Source of the DNA: Gloeopeniophorella convolvens
Taxonomy: Eukaryota; Basidiomycota; Agaricomycetes; Russulales
Assembly (NCBI GenBank): GCA_022496205.1
Contig: WTXD01000013.1
Coordinates: forward strand, 124,001 to 188,000
Direction of reading: 5' to 3'
DNA: 64,000 nucleotides
Positions 11,458 to 23,717 of this stretch are shown piece after piece. The notes under the pieces were generated by a model. It was not told the origin of the DNA and made no database searches. It worked only from the letters and a program-made list of their open reading frames with translations. Made by a program: the position numbers and the translations under genes. Every line of letters starts with the position of its first letter. Position 1 is the stretch's first letter.

Positions 11458-11933
11458 TACACCCTGGCACTAACACTTCTCGAGAAGTGCGCAATTAATG
11501 AGAATGAAGAGCAATGTCCGGCGCCGCGCGCCAGGTTCAATGTCCTTAATCTCACTGCCATCTGCGTGCGCCCGGCCGCGCCCTGGGCTTGCACAGGCTG
11601 CCTCTTCTGGCTCCGCCTGGTGTGCAGCGTCAGGCGTATGCGGGCTGTATGAGGCTGTGTGCACCAGTACAAGAAAGCATACATGCAGAGAAAACCTGAG
11701 TAAAAAAACAAATGCAAGACAAAACAGTGGGCGAGCGCGGCGGAAATAGTAGATGGAGGCGCGCGTTGTTGTCGCTCCACCGCAGGACCGGGACCGGCTG
11801 CCCTGGGCAAGCGGACGAACACTGCGTCGCAGGGCGTTCCTCTTGCGGCATACGCGGAGCCCAGAAGTCGCCGGAAGCCAGCAACATCCCGGAACCCCCT
11901 CGACGCGACCCACGAGCTGGGGCGTCGGCGCCG

Positions 11934-13144
11934 TCACGACGTCTTCTTGCGCTTGTGCTGCTTCGCCCCCGCCTTGCCCTCCGCCTTGGCCGCCCTGTCC
12001 TTGTCCTCCTTGCGCTTGCGCTTCCTCTCCTCCTTCTCGCGTTTCTTCGCGGCCTTGGCCTGCGCCTCCTTTTCTTCGCGCGCCTTGCGTGCCGCCTCGT
12101 CGCCCATCCGCCCGAGCTCCGCAAACGCGTCTGGTTCTTCTTCTTCATCACTCGCGGCGGGCTCGATCGCGTCTGCCGCGAGTAGTGGTGGCGGCTGTGG
12201 CTGCGGACTGTGTGCGCGGGTGGGCTTGGATTGGGGTACGTGGTCGGGCGATAAGGGGTCCGGCTGGATAGAGCCGACCAGCGAGAGCATCTGGTTCGCC
12301 ACTGTCAGCCTGAGGGAAACATGAGTGATGCGTACAAGTGTGCGCAGACAGAGGCGGGCGGCGCACCCGACTACCGTGAACTGCAGTCGCCGGTCTTTCC
12401 CGCCGAGATGGTCACCGGTGACCTTGTGCACCCAGCGCCCGCGCTGGTCGGGCAGCACGTCGTCGCCCTGCGCCTCGGCATCTTCCTCCGCGCCGCCAAA
12501 CTCGGGGTCGTTCTCCGCGGGGCCGTACTCGAACGCCCACTCGTCCGTGGGGATGTGGTGCCGCGGGATGGAGACGTTGAACGTGCGGTGCACGAGCAGC
12601 GACACGTGGTCCGGCGAGCAGAGCGTCACCCGCCCCGCTGCGAATCGAACCGGGTCAGGCGTCCCGCCCAGCGCGCACAGGGGGGCAGGGGCGCGGACGC
12701 ACCGAGCTGCATCCCGCGCAGCGGGCTCCACACGAGCGCCTCGAAGCCGACCTTGCACACCGCGAACGGGCTGTCGCCCTGCAGCCGCGCGACCGAGTCG
12801 AGGAAGTGGATGTCCGCGTGCGCGAGCACGACGCCGTCCAACGCGGGCTCGTACCTGCGGCCGGGGGGCGGGTCAGCGCGCGGGGACGCGGAGGAGAGCA
12901 CGCAGCAGCAGCGGCAGGCGCACCGCATGATCATCGCGTCGAGCATCTCCTCGACGCCGTCGCGCAGGCGGCCCGCAAAGACGGGCGGCACGGCGAGCAC
13001 GACGGATGCCTTGATGGCGCGGAACTCGCCGTCGGCCTTTTCCTTGCCCTTGCGGGGCTTTTTGGGCGGCGCACCATCGACGTCCATCGACGCTGGCGGG
13101 CCCTTGCGTTTTGCTTTTTTGGTGGACGGGGGCGGCATGGCCAT
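11934..13144 (-). CDS. RPA43: DNA-directed RNA polymerase I subunit RPA43
   Basis: Rpa43 forms the Pol I stalk with Rpa14 and contacts the initiation factor Rrn3 for rRNA transcription. Four exons (13144-12924, 12854-12703, 12637-12367, 12309-11934) encode 339 residues. Family segments are FRAIKASVVLAVPPVFAG, the SHS2-like stretch RYEPALDGVVLAHADIHFLD, then FAVCKVGFEALVWSPLRGM and the OB-fold RVTLCSPDHVSLLVHRTFNV followed by SIPRHHIPTDEWAFEYG. The C-terminus ends in a long acidic then lysine-rich tail, possibly a nucleolar targeting region. Two Met codons lie two codons apart at the start. The upstream one is used here. The gene is divergent from PAM16 over 191 bp. Confidence 0.93.
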
Positions 13145-13335
13145 GGGCGGTGTTGTGGGCTGGACGTGGTGCGCGACGGCGGCGGCGGGGATCGTGGGTC
13201 CGGGCCGGCGGGAAAATTTTGGGATGCGCGCCGGAGGGTTCGGTGCGACACGCCGGCAGGTGCCGCTCAGCTCGCTTACGCGCTTGCTCCCAGTCCGTCA
13301 CTACTAGCTCGCCACGGTCATAGACGACGACCGGC

Positions 13336-14019
13336 ATGGTATGTGCTCCCCTGCACGGGCGGCGTCGCTGCTAGTGGCTGACATGCGATATTTCATTGCA
13401 GTCGGCCCCGAAAATCATCATCCAGATCCTCATTACTGGGACGCAAATCTTCGGCAAGGCGCTGCTGGAGGCTGGGCGGCAGGCTGCCAAAAGTTCGTCC
13501 CTGTGATACTCTACAGCAGCGGTGTGCTTACGGACGGAACGTGTGCAGATGCCAAGCACCGCCCACAGGGTGCAACCGGCGGGGACATTGCGGGCGTCGG
13601 GAACGCGACGACTGGCTCGTTGACGGACAAGCTGACGCGCGAACACCGAATGACAATCGACGAGGCGCATCTTATCCTGAACACGAAGCGCGAAGACGCG
13701 CTGGAGCGTGTTCTGCAGGTGCGCCCTGTGGCGGCCACGTAGCGGCTGGGTCTTATCTCTGACTGACGCAATGCGTCAGAACTATGAGCACCTGTTCAAG
13801 GCGAATGCGCCGCCGGAAGCACCGCCGAAGCCTGCAGCAGGCTCACGGGGTGCACCGGCGCCCCGACAGTCGCACTACCTGCAGTCGAAGGTGGTGCGGG
13901 CGCGTGAGCGGATCGAAGCAGAGCTGAAGGTAGCGGCGGAAGAGCCGCCAAGTCCGCCTACGCCTCCACCTCCGCCGCCGCCTCCGGCTGCGTCTGGGCC
14001 TACAGAAGGAGCGAGCTGA
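13336..14019 (+). CDS. PAM16: Mitochondrial import motor subunit PAM16 (TIM16)
   Basis: Pam16 is the J-like protein that anchors and restrains Pam14/18 at the TIM23 channel in the inner membrane. Four exons (13336-13338, 13402-13492, 13549-13718, 13780-14019) give 167 residues. Exon 1 is nothing but the ATG. The spliced N-terminus MSAPKIIIQILITGTQIFGK and the J-like part (TREHRMTIDEAHLILNTKRE, then LERVLQNYEHLFKAN) are diagnostic, and the HPD motif of true J-proteins is absent, as expected. The Pro-rich C-terminus (PPTPPPPPPPP) is an extension beyond the yeast protein. The alternative of reading the first intron as coding meets a stop. Confidence 0.93.
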
Positions 14020-14446
14020 GGCAGCGGGATGGCGACGGACTGGATACACTAGTAGACGAGTAGATGTAATATGGGCTAATTTGCTGTGGACATATATCAT
14101 CCCCATTCATGCAATTGAAGGCGACGGCGCGGGCGGGCACGGAAGCTTGGCGTGGGAAAGGGCGGGTGTCGGAGCCGGGGCACGTGTGGCTTGGCTGTGG
14201 CTGGGGCGTCGCTCGTCGTTTGTCCGTCGAGCTCATCGCTCTCCTCGACCGGGGCAACTCTCCGCGTATTTCTTTACCACAATTCCTCGCAGAGGGGACG
14301 ACGCTCTCCTGCGGACGTCCCCCGCAACAACGTCCCCCTTGGATCCGACAGATCAGGCGGTCCTGCCTCGAGGCCTTGCCGCCTCACCAACATCTCACCC
14401 TCTCCTCAAATTTATTCTCTCTTTCGCTTTTGGCACCTTCGGTCTC
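14020..14446. other. Promoter/5' region of the coiled-coil protein gene
   Basis: The 427-bp gap is rich in C and T toward its 3' end, as is common before Agaricomycete start codons. No separate gene is seen. Confidence 0.45.
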
Positions 14447-17400
14447 ATGGTCGCGTCTGCCCCCTTCCCCCAATGGTCCCAAGCTATCCTTCACGCAAGA
14501 CTTGAGTTTAGGTCCATGTTCATCGCTGCTCTCTTCCTCTTCCTCTTTCTTTGCCTCGGTAAGTCCACTCCCCTCTAGCCCGACGGCCCAGTCCCTTTCC
14601 TTTTCCGTCTCCTCCCTCCCTCGTCTCCATCTCCATCGTCCACCTCCCGCACCCTCCCAAATGCCTCATGTCCTCCCTCTACGTCCTCACTCACCGTCTC
14701 CACCTTTTTCTAGCCTACCTCTCAAACCCATCAGAAACCTCCTTTCGCTCTTATCTCACAGAGCAGTCCTTCCGCCACCACCTCTCTCGTCTCGACGATC
14801 CCGCCGATGCTGATCACTCGGACTCGGAGGACTCGGGCGTTCGCTACCACTCCTCCTCCCGCCAATCCGTCTCCAGCTTCGGTTCTCTAGAATCCGGCTC
14901 ATCCGCCTTCCACTTTTCAAATCGCGCTGCCATCGCCCTTCGCACCCCGCGACATGCTTTCCATAGCTTTGGCTTTTTCACCATCGCCGCCGTCATCCCT
15001 ACCCACAAGCCACACTCGTCGTCGTCTCGCAACGGCGCCTCTTCCTCCGTCATTTCATCACGCAACGCAAATGGGCCATCAGAGCTCGACCTGTGCTCGT
15101 CGCCAAAGGAGGCCTGGTTTGTTGGTGCTTTCGGCAGATGGTGGCGGGGCGGCCTCGTCGACCCCACCTGGCCACCCCGGCACGGTCCCCACGCCAAATG
15201 CGATGAGGAGGGCTGGAGCTCTGGTATTCTCAACGTCAAGGCCCTCGACAAGCTCGAGGATTACAACGGTAAGTGATCCGCGTGATAAGATAGAAGATCG
15301 CATCCTCATCTCACTTCATTGCGCTTCGGATGCGCCACCAGGTCTTCCCTTTCCGACCACGACGCACAACCCTCGCACACCCCAGCGTCCGGCGCCTCCA
15401 AAGTTGCGTTCTCGTGATCGATCAGCGTCCCATCCGCACCGTAGCACGACTCCACCTCCGCTTCCAAAGTCCGCCGTCTTGCCTCTGCACACCCCCAAGC
15501 ACGGCCAATCGCTCGCCGTGCCCCAACAATCTTCCCCGGCTCATCAGAGATCGACTCTTCCCCACCACCCTCCCGCCTCGTCACCTTGTAATGGCGCTGC
15601 CACCGTGCCATCTGCCAATTATGACACCGCACCTGCTGTTGCCGAGCTCACCCGGCAAATTAATCAAACTCGTGCTCTCAATCTCGAGTTGCGCAATCAA
15701 TTGTCCGAGCACACCAGCACTGCCACCGTAACAGATGCCGCCCTCACCGCGGAGTTGAACACTGCTCGCGAGGCGAAACGCATCGACGATGCCGGTCGCA
15801 CCGAACTCAAGGCGCGCACAAAGACCCTTGAGGACAGTAAACGTGCTGCTGAGGCTGGCAAGCGCGACGCCGAGCGGCGCCTGCGCACGGCCCGGGGCGC
15901 CAAGGCCGAGGCAGGCGCACGCATCGAGAAGCTCGGAGCGGAGATACGTGCGCTCGAGGCCCAGGTGCAAGAAGACGAGGCGGCAGTCCTTGCGGCAGGC
16001 GAAGCGGCGGAGTTGGAGGAGCAGGAGATTCGGGCCCAGGTCAAGCGTTGCAAGCGCGAGGTCCGTGTAGCAGAGGAGGTGGTGACCGCGCTCAACGTGC
16101 GCGTCCGCGAGCTCGAACAGTCTTTCGAGCACGAACGTTTGGCGCTGGTGGCAGCGCGGGAAAAGGCCGAGGCGCTGCGGCGCGAACATCAGCAGCACCA
16201 CAAGCACGGCTTCATCCTCAAGAAGCCACCCCACGATGCCTGGGAACCCATTCCCATCACCGAGCCCGCGCTGGCCGCTGCCGCCGGCCTCGACCTCTTG
16301 TCGGACCCGTTCCCTACCCCCTTGGAAAAAGATTCGGATCGGGACCGCGAGCGGAACAGCTCCGGGACCGCGTCCACGCGCAGCTCGCCGCACTTCCGCA
16401 CGCTCAGCCTCGCCCCCGCGTCGTGCATCATCGGGTACAACGCACCCGCGCAGGCCCAGCTGCAGGCCGTCAACACCGCCGACGCGCTCGCTCTCCGCGC
16501 CAAGGGCTACACCATCTTTGACGACGACATTGCGCTCCTGTCCAACCCCACGCCCGGCTCCAAGTTCCTGCCCTTTGGCGACGCCGACGTGCACGCGCAC
16601 GCACACGTCCACGCGAACGGGAAACGCACCTTCCCGCTCATCACGAACGGCCTCATCCAGTCGCTCGAGGGCGGCGTACCTGTGCCCGTGCCCGAGTCCC
16701 CGGAGGAGATGATGTCGAAGAGCTTCCAGTCGGACAACGATGCGTTCCTCGAGCGCGACTGGCGGCGCAGGCTGTCCATTCCCGAGTCCGCGTCCGCGGT
16801 CGGCTCGAGCACGCATGCGGCGGACGCGCTATTCGACCCGTTCGAGGTGCGCCCGCCCGTGCGCCACCGCATCACGTCCGACCCCGTCGACGCGCCGCGC
16901 GCGTGGCCCATGCGCACGTACTCGGAGCCCGCGTCCGTGCCCACCGCGCCGCTGCAAGCGCACGAGACGCGCACACGGCGGTGGTGGCACAGCGCGGACA
17001 AGGTCGAGCGGCACGCCATCGCCACCGCCATGGCCGACGCCGCCGTTGAGCCGCCGCGCAAGGGCCTCAACCCCGACGCGAAGGTCTTCCGCTTCTCGCG
17101 CAAGCCGCTGCTCCCCGCAGCCGCGCCCGCGTTCGACAGCCTCAACCCGTCCGGCGGCGCCGCGGGCCTTCCCGCGCCCGCGCCCGCGCACACCGGCGGC
17201 GGGTTCTTCGCGGGGCTCGCGATGCGCGCGTTTGCGCCGTCGCCGGCGGAGCGCGAGGCGCTGCAGCGCGCGCTGGGCGGGTCGACGAATACGAGCCTCG
17301 AGCGGCTGCCGAGCCTGAGCGAGGTCGGGAGCAGCATGCCCGCGTCGCCCGCCCCCGCGCACACGCACGCGCACGCGCACGAGAACCCCCTTGGGCTGCC

Positions 17401-17566
17401 GCTGTTTGGTGGGGCGCCGGGGGCGAGCGCGGGGCGGTCGTGGCTGCAGGAGCTCGGTGCGTCGATCGCGCGGCCGGGCAAGATCCGGTTCAGCCCGTGG
17501 GGCGACGGCGAGGCGGATGGCGCGGAGGCGGACGGCGGCGAGGGGCCAGTGGGCGTGAGCAGGTGA
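14447..17566 (+). CDS. Basidiomycete membrane-anchored coiled-coil protein of unknown function
   Basis: Exons 14447-14558, 14714-15268 and 15342-17566 (introns of 155 and 73 nt) join to 963 residues. A hydrophobic segment near the N-terminus (about 25-40, FIAALFLFLFLCLAYL) is followed directly by YLSNPSETSFRSYLTEQ and FRHHLSRLDD, which I recall as a conserved basidiomycete signature, and by WFVGAFGRWWRGG. A strong coiled coil spans about 325-475. The rest is disordered, with His/Ala repeats (HAHAHVHA, HTHAHAHEN) and motifs such as LIQSLEGG and WWHSADKVERHA. The intron phase at each junction confirms the joins. It is probably a single-pass organelle-membrane tether, but that is inference. I do not recognise an orthologue with a known role. 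Confidence 0.8.
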
Positions 17567-17612
17567 ACGCGCGGGCGGCGCGCATGTAGTTCGACTCGTG
17601 TATTGGGTATTG

Positions 17613-17634
17613 GTGTGTGTGTGTGTGTGTGTGT
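17613..17634 (+). repeat. (GT)11 microsatellite
   Basis: Perfect dinucleotide run just after the stop codon of the coiled-coil gene, inside its probable 3' UTR. It could form Z-DNA-type structure or simply vary between strains. Confidence 0.9.
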
Positions 17635-18426
17635 AGCGGGGAGAGAAGCGCGGGAAGGGAAGGGAAAGGAAGGGGAGAGAGATATACTTACGGTGCGGGC
17701 GTGGTGCTTGCTATACTTATATCGATCTTGCGCCTGCATATATACGTTATCCCAAAAGCCAACAACGCCTGCAGTCAACGTTCAACGCTGACAGATTCAG
17801 ATGCGCCAGCACATGCAACCCTCAACATACTTAGTATTATAAACCATGTGCATGGGGTCCCGCATCCCGCTCGGATGCGCGCGCCCGGAGCGCGATGCAT
17901 CAGCGCGTTGCATGCACGCCGGGCTGCCAGCCCCAGCGAGCACCGATCCGGCCTCGCACATATCCCTCAGGCTCGATGCACGTTCGAGCGTGCCTGTGGT
18001 GCCAATGCAGCTGCCAACGGGGCCCCGCGTGCCATAATCGCGCCGCAGGGCGCACGCTGGCTTCCGCGGCGGGCGAGCCGCGGCCGGCCAGCTCAGCCAG
18101 CGCAGGGGCTGTACGTACGTACGTAGTATGCTGGACGTGTGCTTCAGTGCTACTGCACCCGGCGCGCTGCGTCACCGGCCACTGGTGCATGCGGCGCGTG
18201 TGAGGGCGAGGCCAGGTTCGAGTAAGTAGTGGGCTGGGGCATCTTTGATTTCGGGCGGGCGTGCCGTGCCGTGCGCGGATCGATAAGGTGGGCAAACTTG
18301 TGCGAGCGCAGGCTCCGTGCCGCGTGCTTCACTTGAGCGCGGGTACCATGCCACAAACCAAGAATGCTAGTGCTAGGGGTAACATACACAGTGCACTGAT
18401 CATGACAAGCTATCCACCAGAGAGAT

Positions 18427-18428
<2 letters not shown>

Positions 18429-18476
<48 letters not shown>
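18429..18476 (+). repeat. (CGT)16 microsatellite
   Basis: Sixteen uninterrupted CGT units (ACG on the other strand), 315 bp downstream of the RhoGAP stop codon. This is long and pure for such a genome and should be length-polymorphic. Confidence 0.9.
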
Positions 18477-18790
18477 AGGAGCCGTGGTAGTAGTAGTAGT
18501 ACCGTACCGCACGGCTGCCGTCCTGGGATATCATGTCCATCTATGTTCGTATGGCGGGGGTCGTACGTGTGATAGGGTAACCCAACGGCTATCAACACCA
18601 ACTGCACGCAGCGAGATAAAAAGAGAAAACCAAGAGAGATGAGATATATGGGAGAGAAACAGATAGAGAGTCGAGAAGAGATTCTGTGCGTGGTAGAAAC
18701 ACATTGTGGACGAGGAGAGCCCCAGGCGATAGAGAATGACAACACGGCGATAGGATAGGAATAGAAACGGGCGTGACGGGGCGATCTCGA

Positions 18791-21700
18791 TCAGTGCGTG
18801 GGCAACGGCGGGAAGAGCGACGGCGCGTTTTCGACGAGCCACTCGATGGTCAGCGCCTTGCCCGCCATGTCGCTGAACTCGGCGCCGGGGTTGCGTGAGC
18901 GCATAAGCGTGGCTATGTGTGACCGGCGGCGCCCGTGAGCAACGGAAAACCAAGAATAGTGCGGGCGCACTCACGCCCAAAGACGACGCCCAGGTTGCGC
19001 GCAGTCATGAGGTTCTGGTGGTGATGTTCCTGTATTCTGAGAAGTAGACGGGGCAGCGTCAGCCACCGGCCGCAGAGGAAACCGCACGGGCGCACGAACC
19101 GATGCAGGTGGAGCATCAGCATGCGCAGGGTATAGTAGTGCTCCGTCGGGAGCTGCTTGATCAGGTCAGCGTACTTGGCCGACTTGTGCGCGGGGTCGCG
19201 GAGCGTCGATGCGAAGATGAACTCGTCGTGCAGGACAAAGGTCAGCAGCGGGTTCGGCAGCGAGCGGAAGTACGACTTGAGCACCGAGGTGACGCTGCAG
19301 ATGTCGTTGAACCGCTCCGTGTCGAGGAGGTCGAACGCGCCGTAGTCGCCGCGCTCGAAGAGCTGCGTGATCGTCTTGGACTGGCCAGAGCCGCCCGTCT
19401 TGCGGTAGATGCCCTCGTAGTCCAACGCTGTGCAGACCCCGTCAGACAACGCATCGCTCTGGCCTTGGGGAAGGCGGCGGCTTACCGCTGTCCTCAACTG
19501 CGGCGATGCACTTTTCGACGATCATGGGAACCATCTTGTCCGTGAGCTTAGAGTCCGCGCGCACTTGCTCCGTAAGATCGCCCCCAAACGTGCACGGCTC
19601 TATCCACACACAACAAACTCAGTACTAGACCACAAAAAAATGACGTGCACACGTACGCAGCGGGCCCGCGGGTGTCGCCTCGTCCCGACGCGAGTTCTGC
19701 TGCGAACACGACGTCTGCACGTGGTGCTGGCACCGCGGGTGCACCGAGATACTGCAAGCTATCACACACCTCGCCGTCAGCACGCGCCCCAACGCGCATG
19801 CATACGCACACGCACCTGTACAGCGGACCGCCGAGCCCCAGAGCTTCTCTCCGCAATGGTCGCACCGCGTCGGGCGCAGCACGCTGACCTGCTGGAACGC
19901 ATGCCGGACCCAGCTCTTCTCGCCCGCGCCCGGCGCGCCCTCCTGCGCCGCGAGCGCCGCCGCTATCGCCGCTGCCTCCTTGCTGGTGGTAGTGTTGTTG
20001 TTGCTGGTGTTGCCCCGGCGCGGCTTGAATATGCGCAGCGTCCCGTCCGCCTGCTGTTGTTGTTGTTGCTGCTGCTGCTGCTGTGGCGGAGGTCTCTGCG
20101 GCTTGGCGGGCCTCGGCATGTCGGCGCTCTCGTCTGACGCCGTGCCGCCCAACGATGCGGATGGCTGCATCGCAGGTGGGGCCGCCGGGCGCGGCCGCTC
20201 GAGCGAGGGCCGCTCGGCTCGCGGTGGCGCGGGAGCGACAGGCATGGGCATGGGCGCAAGCTCGACGGCGGCCGCGGCGGCCTCGATGCGGCGCATGTAG
20301 AGCGCGTTGAGCTGCGCGAGCTCCTCGTTGCGCGCGTTGAGCATCGTCGTCTCCTCGAGGAAGACGTCGCGCGCGGACTGGAGCTCCGCGATCTCGCGCT
20401 GCAGCGCAGCGCGCTCGTCGGTGAGCGCGACGAGCGCGCCGCGGTACTGCGTCTTGAGGTTGTCCAGGCGCCTCGTCACCGAGCGGCTGATGCCCGCGCC
20501 CTCCCTGTCCGGGACGTCCGACGAGCTACGCCGCGCATCAGCCACCGCCGAACCGGAACCCAGGGCGCGCCGCGCACCTGACGCTCGACGCGATCTCCTC
20601 CATCTCGACGAGCGCAACGTCGCGCTCGACGCGGAGCTTCGACACGTCCTGCTCGAGCACGCTGAGGTTGTCGCTGAGCTCGCGCGTGAGCTGCTTGTGC
20701 AGCGCGTCGCGGCGGCCCTCGCCCGAGAGCGCGGTGATGCGCGCCGCCTGCCCCGCGAGCAGAATCCGCAGGCGTGTGACCTCCGCCTCGGCGTCGCGCC
20801 GCGCCTTGAGCTCTGCGTCGTACTCGCCCTGCGCGACCGAGAGCCCGTCCATCGCCTGCTGACTCGCGCGCTGCGCATGCACGTCCGGTCCGTCAGCAAC
20901 CCCGTCTGTTCGCGGCGCGTGTACGCACGCACCTTGATGTGGTCCAGCCGGCCCTTCATCTGCGCGTGCTCGTCCCGCCGCTGCTCGATCGTCATGAGAA
21001 CCGCATGCACAAACTCCTGGTCGAGCACGACCTGCGTCGTCCCGCGCCGCGCGGCCTCATGCAGCGCCTCCTGCAGGCGCTTCGCGATCGGGTACGGCGG
21101 GTCGAGCCGCGCGGGGCGCGCGCCACTCGCTTCGGGCGCGGTGACCATGATCTGCGCGGCGGGCTCGCCGTGGACGAGCTCTGGTGACGATCGCGCGGGT
21201 GCGGCCGCGCCGCTGTCGCCATGGCCCTGGCTGCTCGGCGCGGAAACGGTCGTCACGGACGAGCTATCCGCGACCGAGGACCAGCTTTGGCTAGTCGTGA
21301 GCGTCGTCGCGCTTGTCGGCGTCGCAGGGCGGCGCCACCGCTCGCTCTCGGAGCGCTCCAGCGCGCCCGCCGCGCTCCCGCTCCCACTCCCGCCGGCATC
21401 GAGCAGCGCGGCCGCGTCGTGGTTGAGCTTGACGAGCTCCTCGAACGACGCGACGGACGAGCGGTTGCGCGGGTCGACGAGCGCGAGGAGTTCCTGGAAG
21501 CCGTTCGCGCTCACGGACATGCGGATTGGCGGGTGAGCGGGCGCGATGAACGTTGAGTGCGACACGCGCTCGACGGGCGACGACTCGTCCTCCGAGTCCG
21601 CGTCGCCCGCGCTGTGCGACCCCGTGCCGTCGTCCTGCGCCGCCGGCGCGCGCGTGTCGAGATCGAGCTGCACGGGTCGGCGGCGTGTCTTTGCGCCGGC

Positions 21701-22168
21701 GCCCTCCTTGGGCGGGAGCGCGGGCGGGCGGCCGCCCTCGTCTGCGCTGCGCTCGTGCTCGCCGTCGGACGTGTCTGTGCCGCTCTCAATGCCGTGCGGA
21801 ACGTCGACCTTGTGTGCGGGCGAGGGCGATGATGCCTTGTATGCAGGCGACGTGGGCCGCGCGGTGGCGCCGTAGCCCGCGCGCGACCGCTCGACGTCGA
21901 TGCTGAGCGGCGCGCCCGGCCTGGCCTTGTTCGTGTCGTCCGACGCAGTGCGGCTTAGGGCGCTGGCTTTTGCCGTAGGCAGGGGTGACAGGCGCTGCGG
22001 GACGGGGTCTGGCTCTTGAGTGGTTGCGCGCAGGCTCTGTGAGCGAGGCGGGAGACGGTCGAGGGTGATGTGCGGCCGCAGAGGCGGGCGGATGGGGTCG
22101 GCGCTCGTGAGCGGCCGGGGCGACGACTCGGCACGGCTGCGCGAGCGGCTGAGCATCGCGCCGGCTAC

Positions 22169-22203
<35 letters not shown>

Positions 22204-23717
22204 GCGGGTCGAGGGGCGCTCTTCTGGATGGCGGCCGTGAGAGGTCTTCCGATGCGGGTTCGCGCGGGTGCGACGGCTGAAAGTCCACCGTGCCCGACCC
22301 TCGGTCCTTGTCCGGTGTCGGGGGCGCAGCCGACGAGGGCGATTGCGGCGCGGACGAGGCAGCCGCAGCCCTATTGATCTCGGACGCTACGGCGTCATAA
22401 TTGAATGACATGCCCGGGTTGATCGAGTTGCGCTTGCCCGCGCGCTTTGAGGGGATGCCCAGGCCAAGGCCGGTGGGCGTGTCGTCGCTCTTCCTGAACA
22501 GGACGTCGAGCGGGCGCGTCCCATCGTCCCAGCTTCTCCGGCGTTCCAAGCCAGTCGATGGGTCAGGTGACAGGAAGGGCTTTGCGCCGCCGCTTTCGGT
22601 CGACGCCTCGGGCTGGAGATACGAGAGGGACACCTGAGGGCCAGCCTCGGACCCCTCGAGTGGGACGACGATGGTGGGGGACGACGGGCCCGCGGAGTAC
22701 TCGAGCGAGGGAGGGTCTGCGCGGGTGGGGGAGAGGGACGGCGATGCGGACGAGGAGAGCACGGCGTTCCGCGAGGTCCGTCGGGACGACAGCGCGGGCG
22801 CCGTGGGGGTATGTGGCGTACTCTGGGGCCCGTCGGGCCCAGAGTGGGCAGCGCTTCGCCCGCCCTGCGACCCTTGTCTGTGCAGCGCGTCGCTATCCCC
22901 GTTCACCTGCGTGGGCGAGGGCTGCATCCTCGCCGCAGACGCTCCCGGCGTCGATGCGGACGGCAGGCTAGAGAAATCGGGTGTAAAGGGCGTCGCGGAA
23001 GAGTTCTGAGGCGGAGAGGCAAACGCGTGAATACAGAAACGCCGGGGGCGCAGCAACGCCAAGACGCACCCCGTTCTCGCCCAACTGCTCCCTGCCCGCG
23101 CGATCGCGTGAGGGTTTTGCAGAGCCGGCGGCGCTGCCGGGCGCTGCCTTGTCGCGCTCCTTCTTCTGCGCGTGCCGCCGACTGCGAGCGACGCGCTGGT
23201 GGTGACATTTCATGCAGTAGATGCCATGGCTGGTCTTGGCGAACATGAGCTCGTCGATGCGGTTGTGGCAGGAGCGGCACTTGAAGCAGTGGGCGTGGTA
23301 CGAGTCGTCGCCGGTCATGATGGCTTCGTCGAGGATCGGTTGGCGGCAGACGCTGCAGCTGTAGGAACAGTTGGAGCACACGGGCTGACCGTCGGAGAGC
23401 AGGAGGAGGTTGGTATCTGCGGTGACGCGGTCATGGCACTTGGCGCACTTGAAGCAGTCAATGTGGAAGAAGGATTGCCTGGGATGGCGAGTGAGCGAGA
23501 CGGGGATGCAGCGGGGCGCGATGGATGGCGGGCAGCTGCTCGCGATTGCTAGGACTCACCCAAAGGCGATCACGACGCCCCCGTTCTCGTTCATGACGGT
23601 GAGCTGACATCCAGGGCAGACTTTATTTTCACCAGGGGAGCCAGCATCTGCTGCCGAGCCTGCAGTGGGGGAGTGGAGGTATGTCTCGTGAGCAGAGGGG
23701 GGAATGGTGGCGAGCAT
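18791..23717 (-). CDS. LIM-C1-RhoGAP protein (Rga/Lrg type GTPase-activating protein)
   Basis: This Rho/Cdc42-family GAP for polarity or cell-wall signalling has ten exons (23717-23560, 23478-23070, 23005-20933, 20870-20578, 20525-19816, 19758-19657, 19599-19486, 19427-19100, 19036-18975, 18912-18791), giving 1456 residues. Two LIM zinc fingers lie at about 30-150 (VCPGCQL...GQSFFHIDCFKC, CSVCRQPILDE). A long Ser/Pro-rich disordered region follows, then a coiled coil at about 880-1070, a polyglutamine tract, a C1 finger (HAFQQVSVLRPTRCDHC...VHPRC) and a RhoGAP domain from about 1250 with arginine finger YEGIYRKTGGSG and NLGVVFGPTLMRSRNPG. All domains appear intact. Yeast Rga1/Lrg1 lack the C1 finger, so a lipid-responsive form is inferred. 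The gene shares an upstream region with KTI12. Confidence 0.92.
20051..20083 (-). repeat. Polyglutamine-coding CAG/CAA tract in the RhoGAP gene
   Basis: Eleven consecutive Gln codons (mixed CAG and CAA) between the coiled coil and the C1 finger. The mixed codons make it moderately stable in length. Confidence 0.85.
22171..22203 (-). repeat. Hexamer tandem repeat coding (Ser-Ala)n in the RhoGAP gene
   Basis: CAGACG units repeat in tandem about five and a half times and encode an alternating Ser-Ala run within the disordered linker of the RhoGAP protein. Confidence 0.8.

Larger units (their letters stand above)
17567..18790. other. Convergent 3' intergenic region with microsatellites
   Basis: Lies between two convergent genes. 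It contains a (GT)11 run and a (CGT)16 run (listed separately), a short GTAC iteration near 18113-18125 and a GTA iteration near 18486. No gene is supported. Confidence 0.6.

Noticed and set aside
15581..17778. Minus-strand frames of 400 or more codons opposite the coiled-coil protein gene
   Set aside because: They lack motifs and arise from codon bias of the plus-strand gene, whose splice joins keep frame over three exons.
20307..21536. Plus-strand 409-codon frame over the RhoGAP gene
   Set aside because: Antisense to the coiled-coil exon of the RhoGAP protein; low complexity with no recognisable domain.
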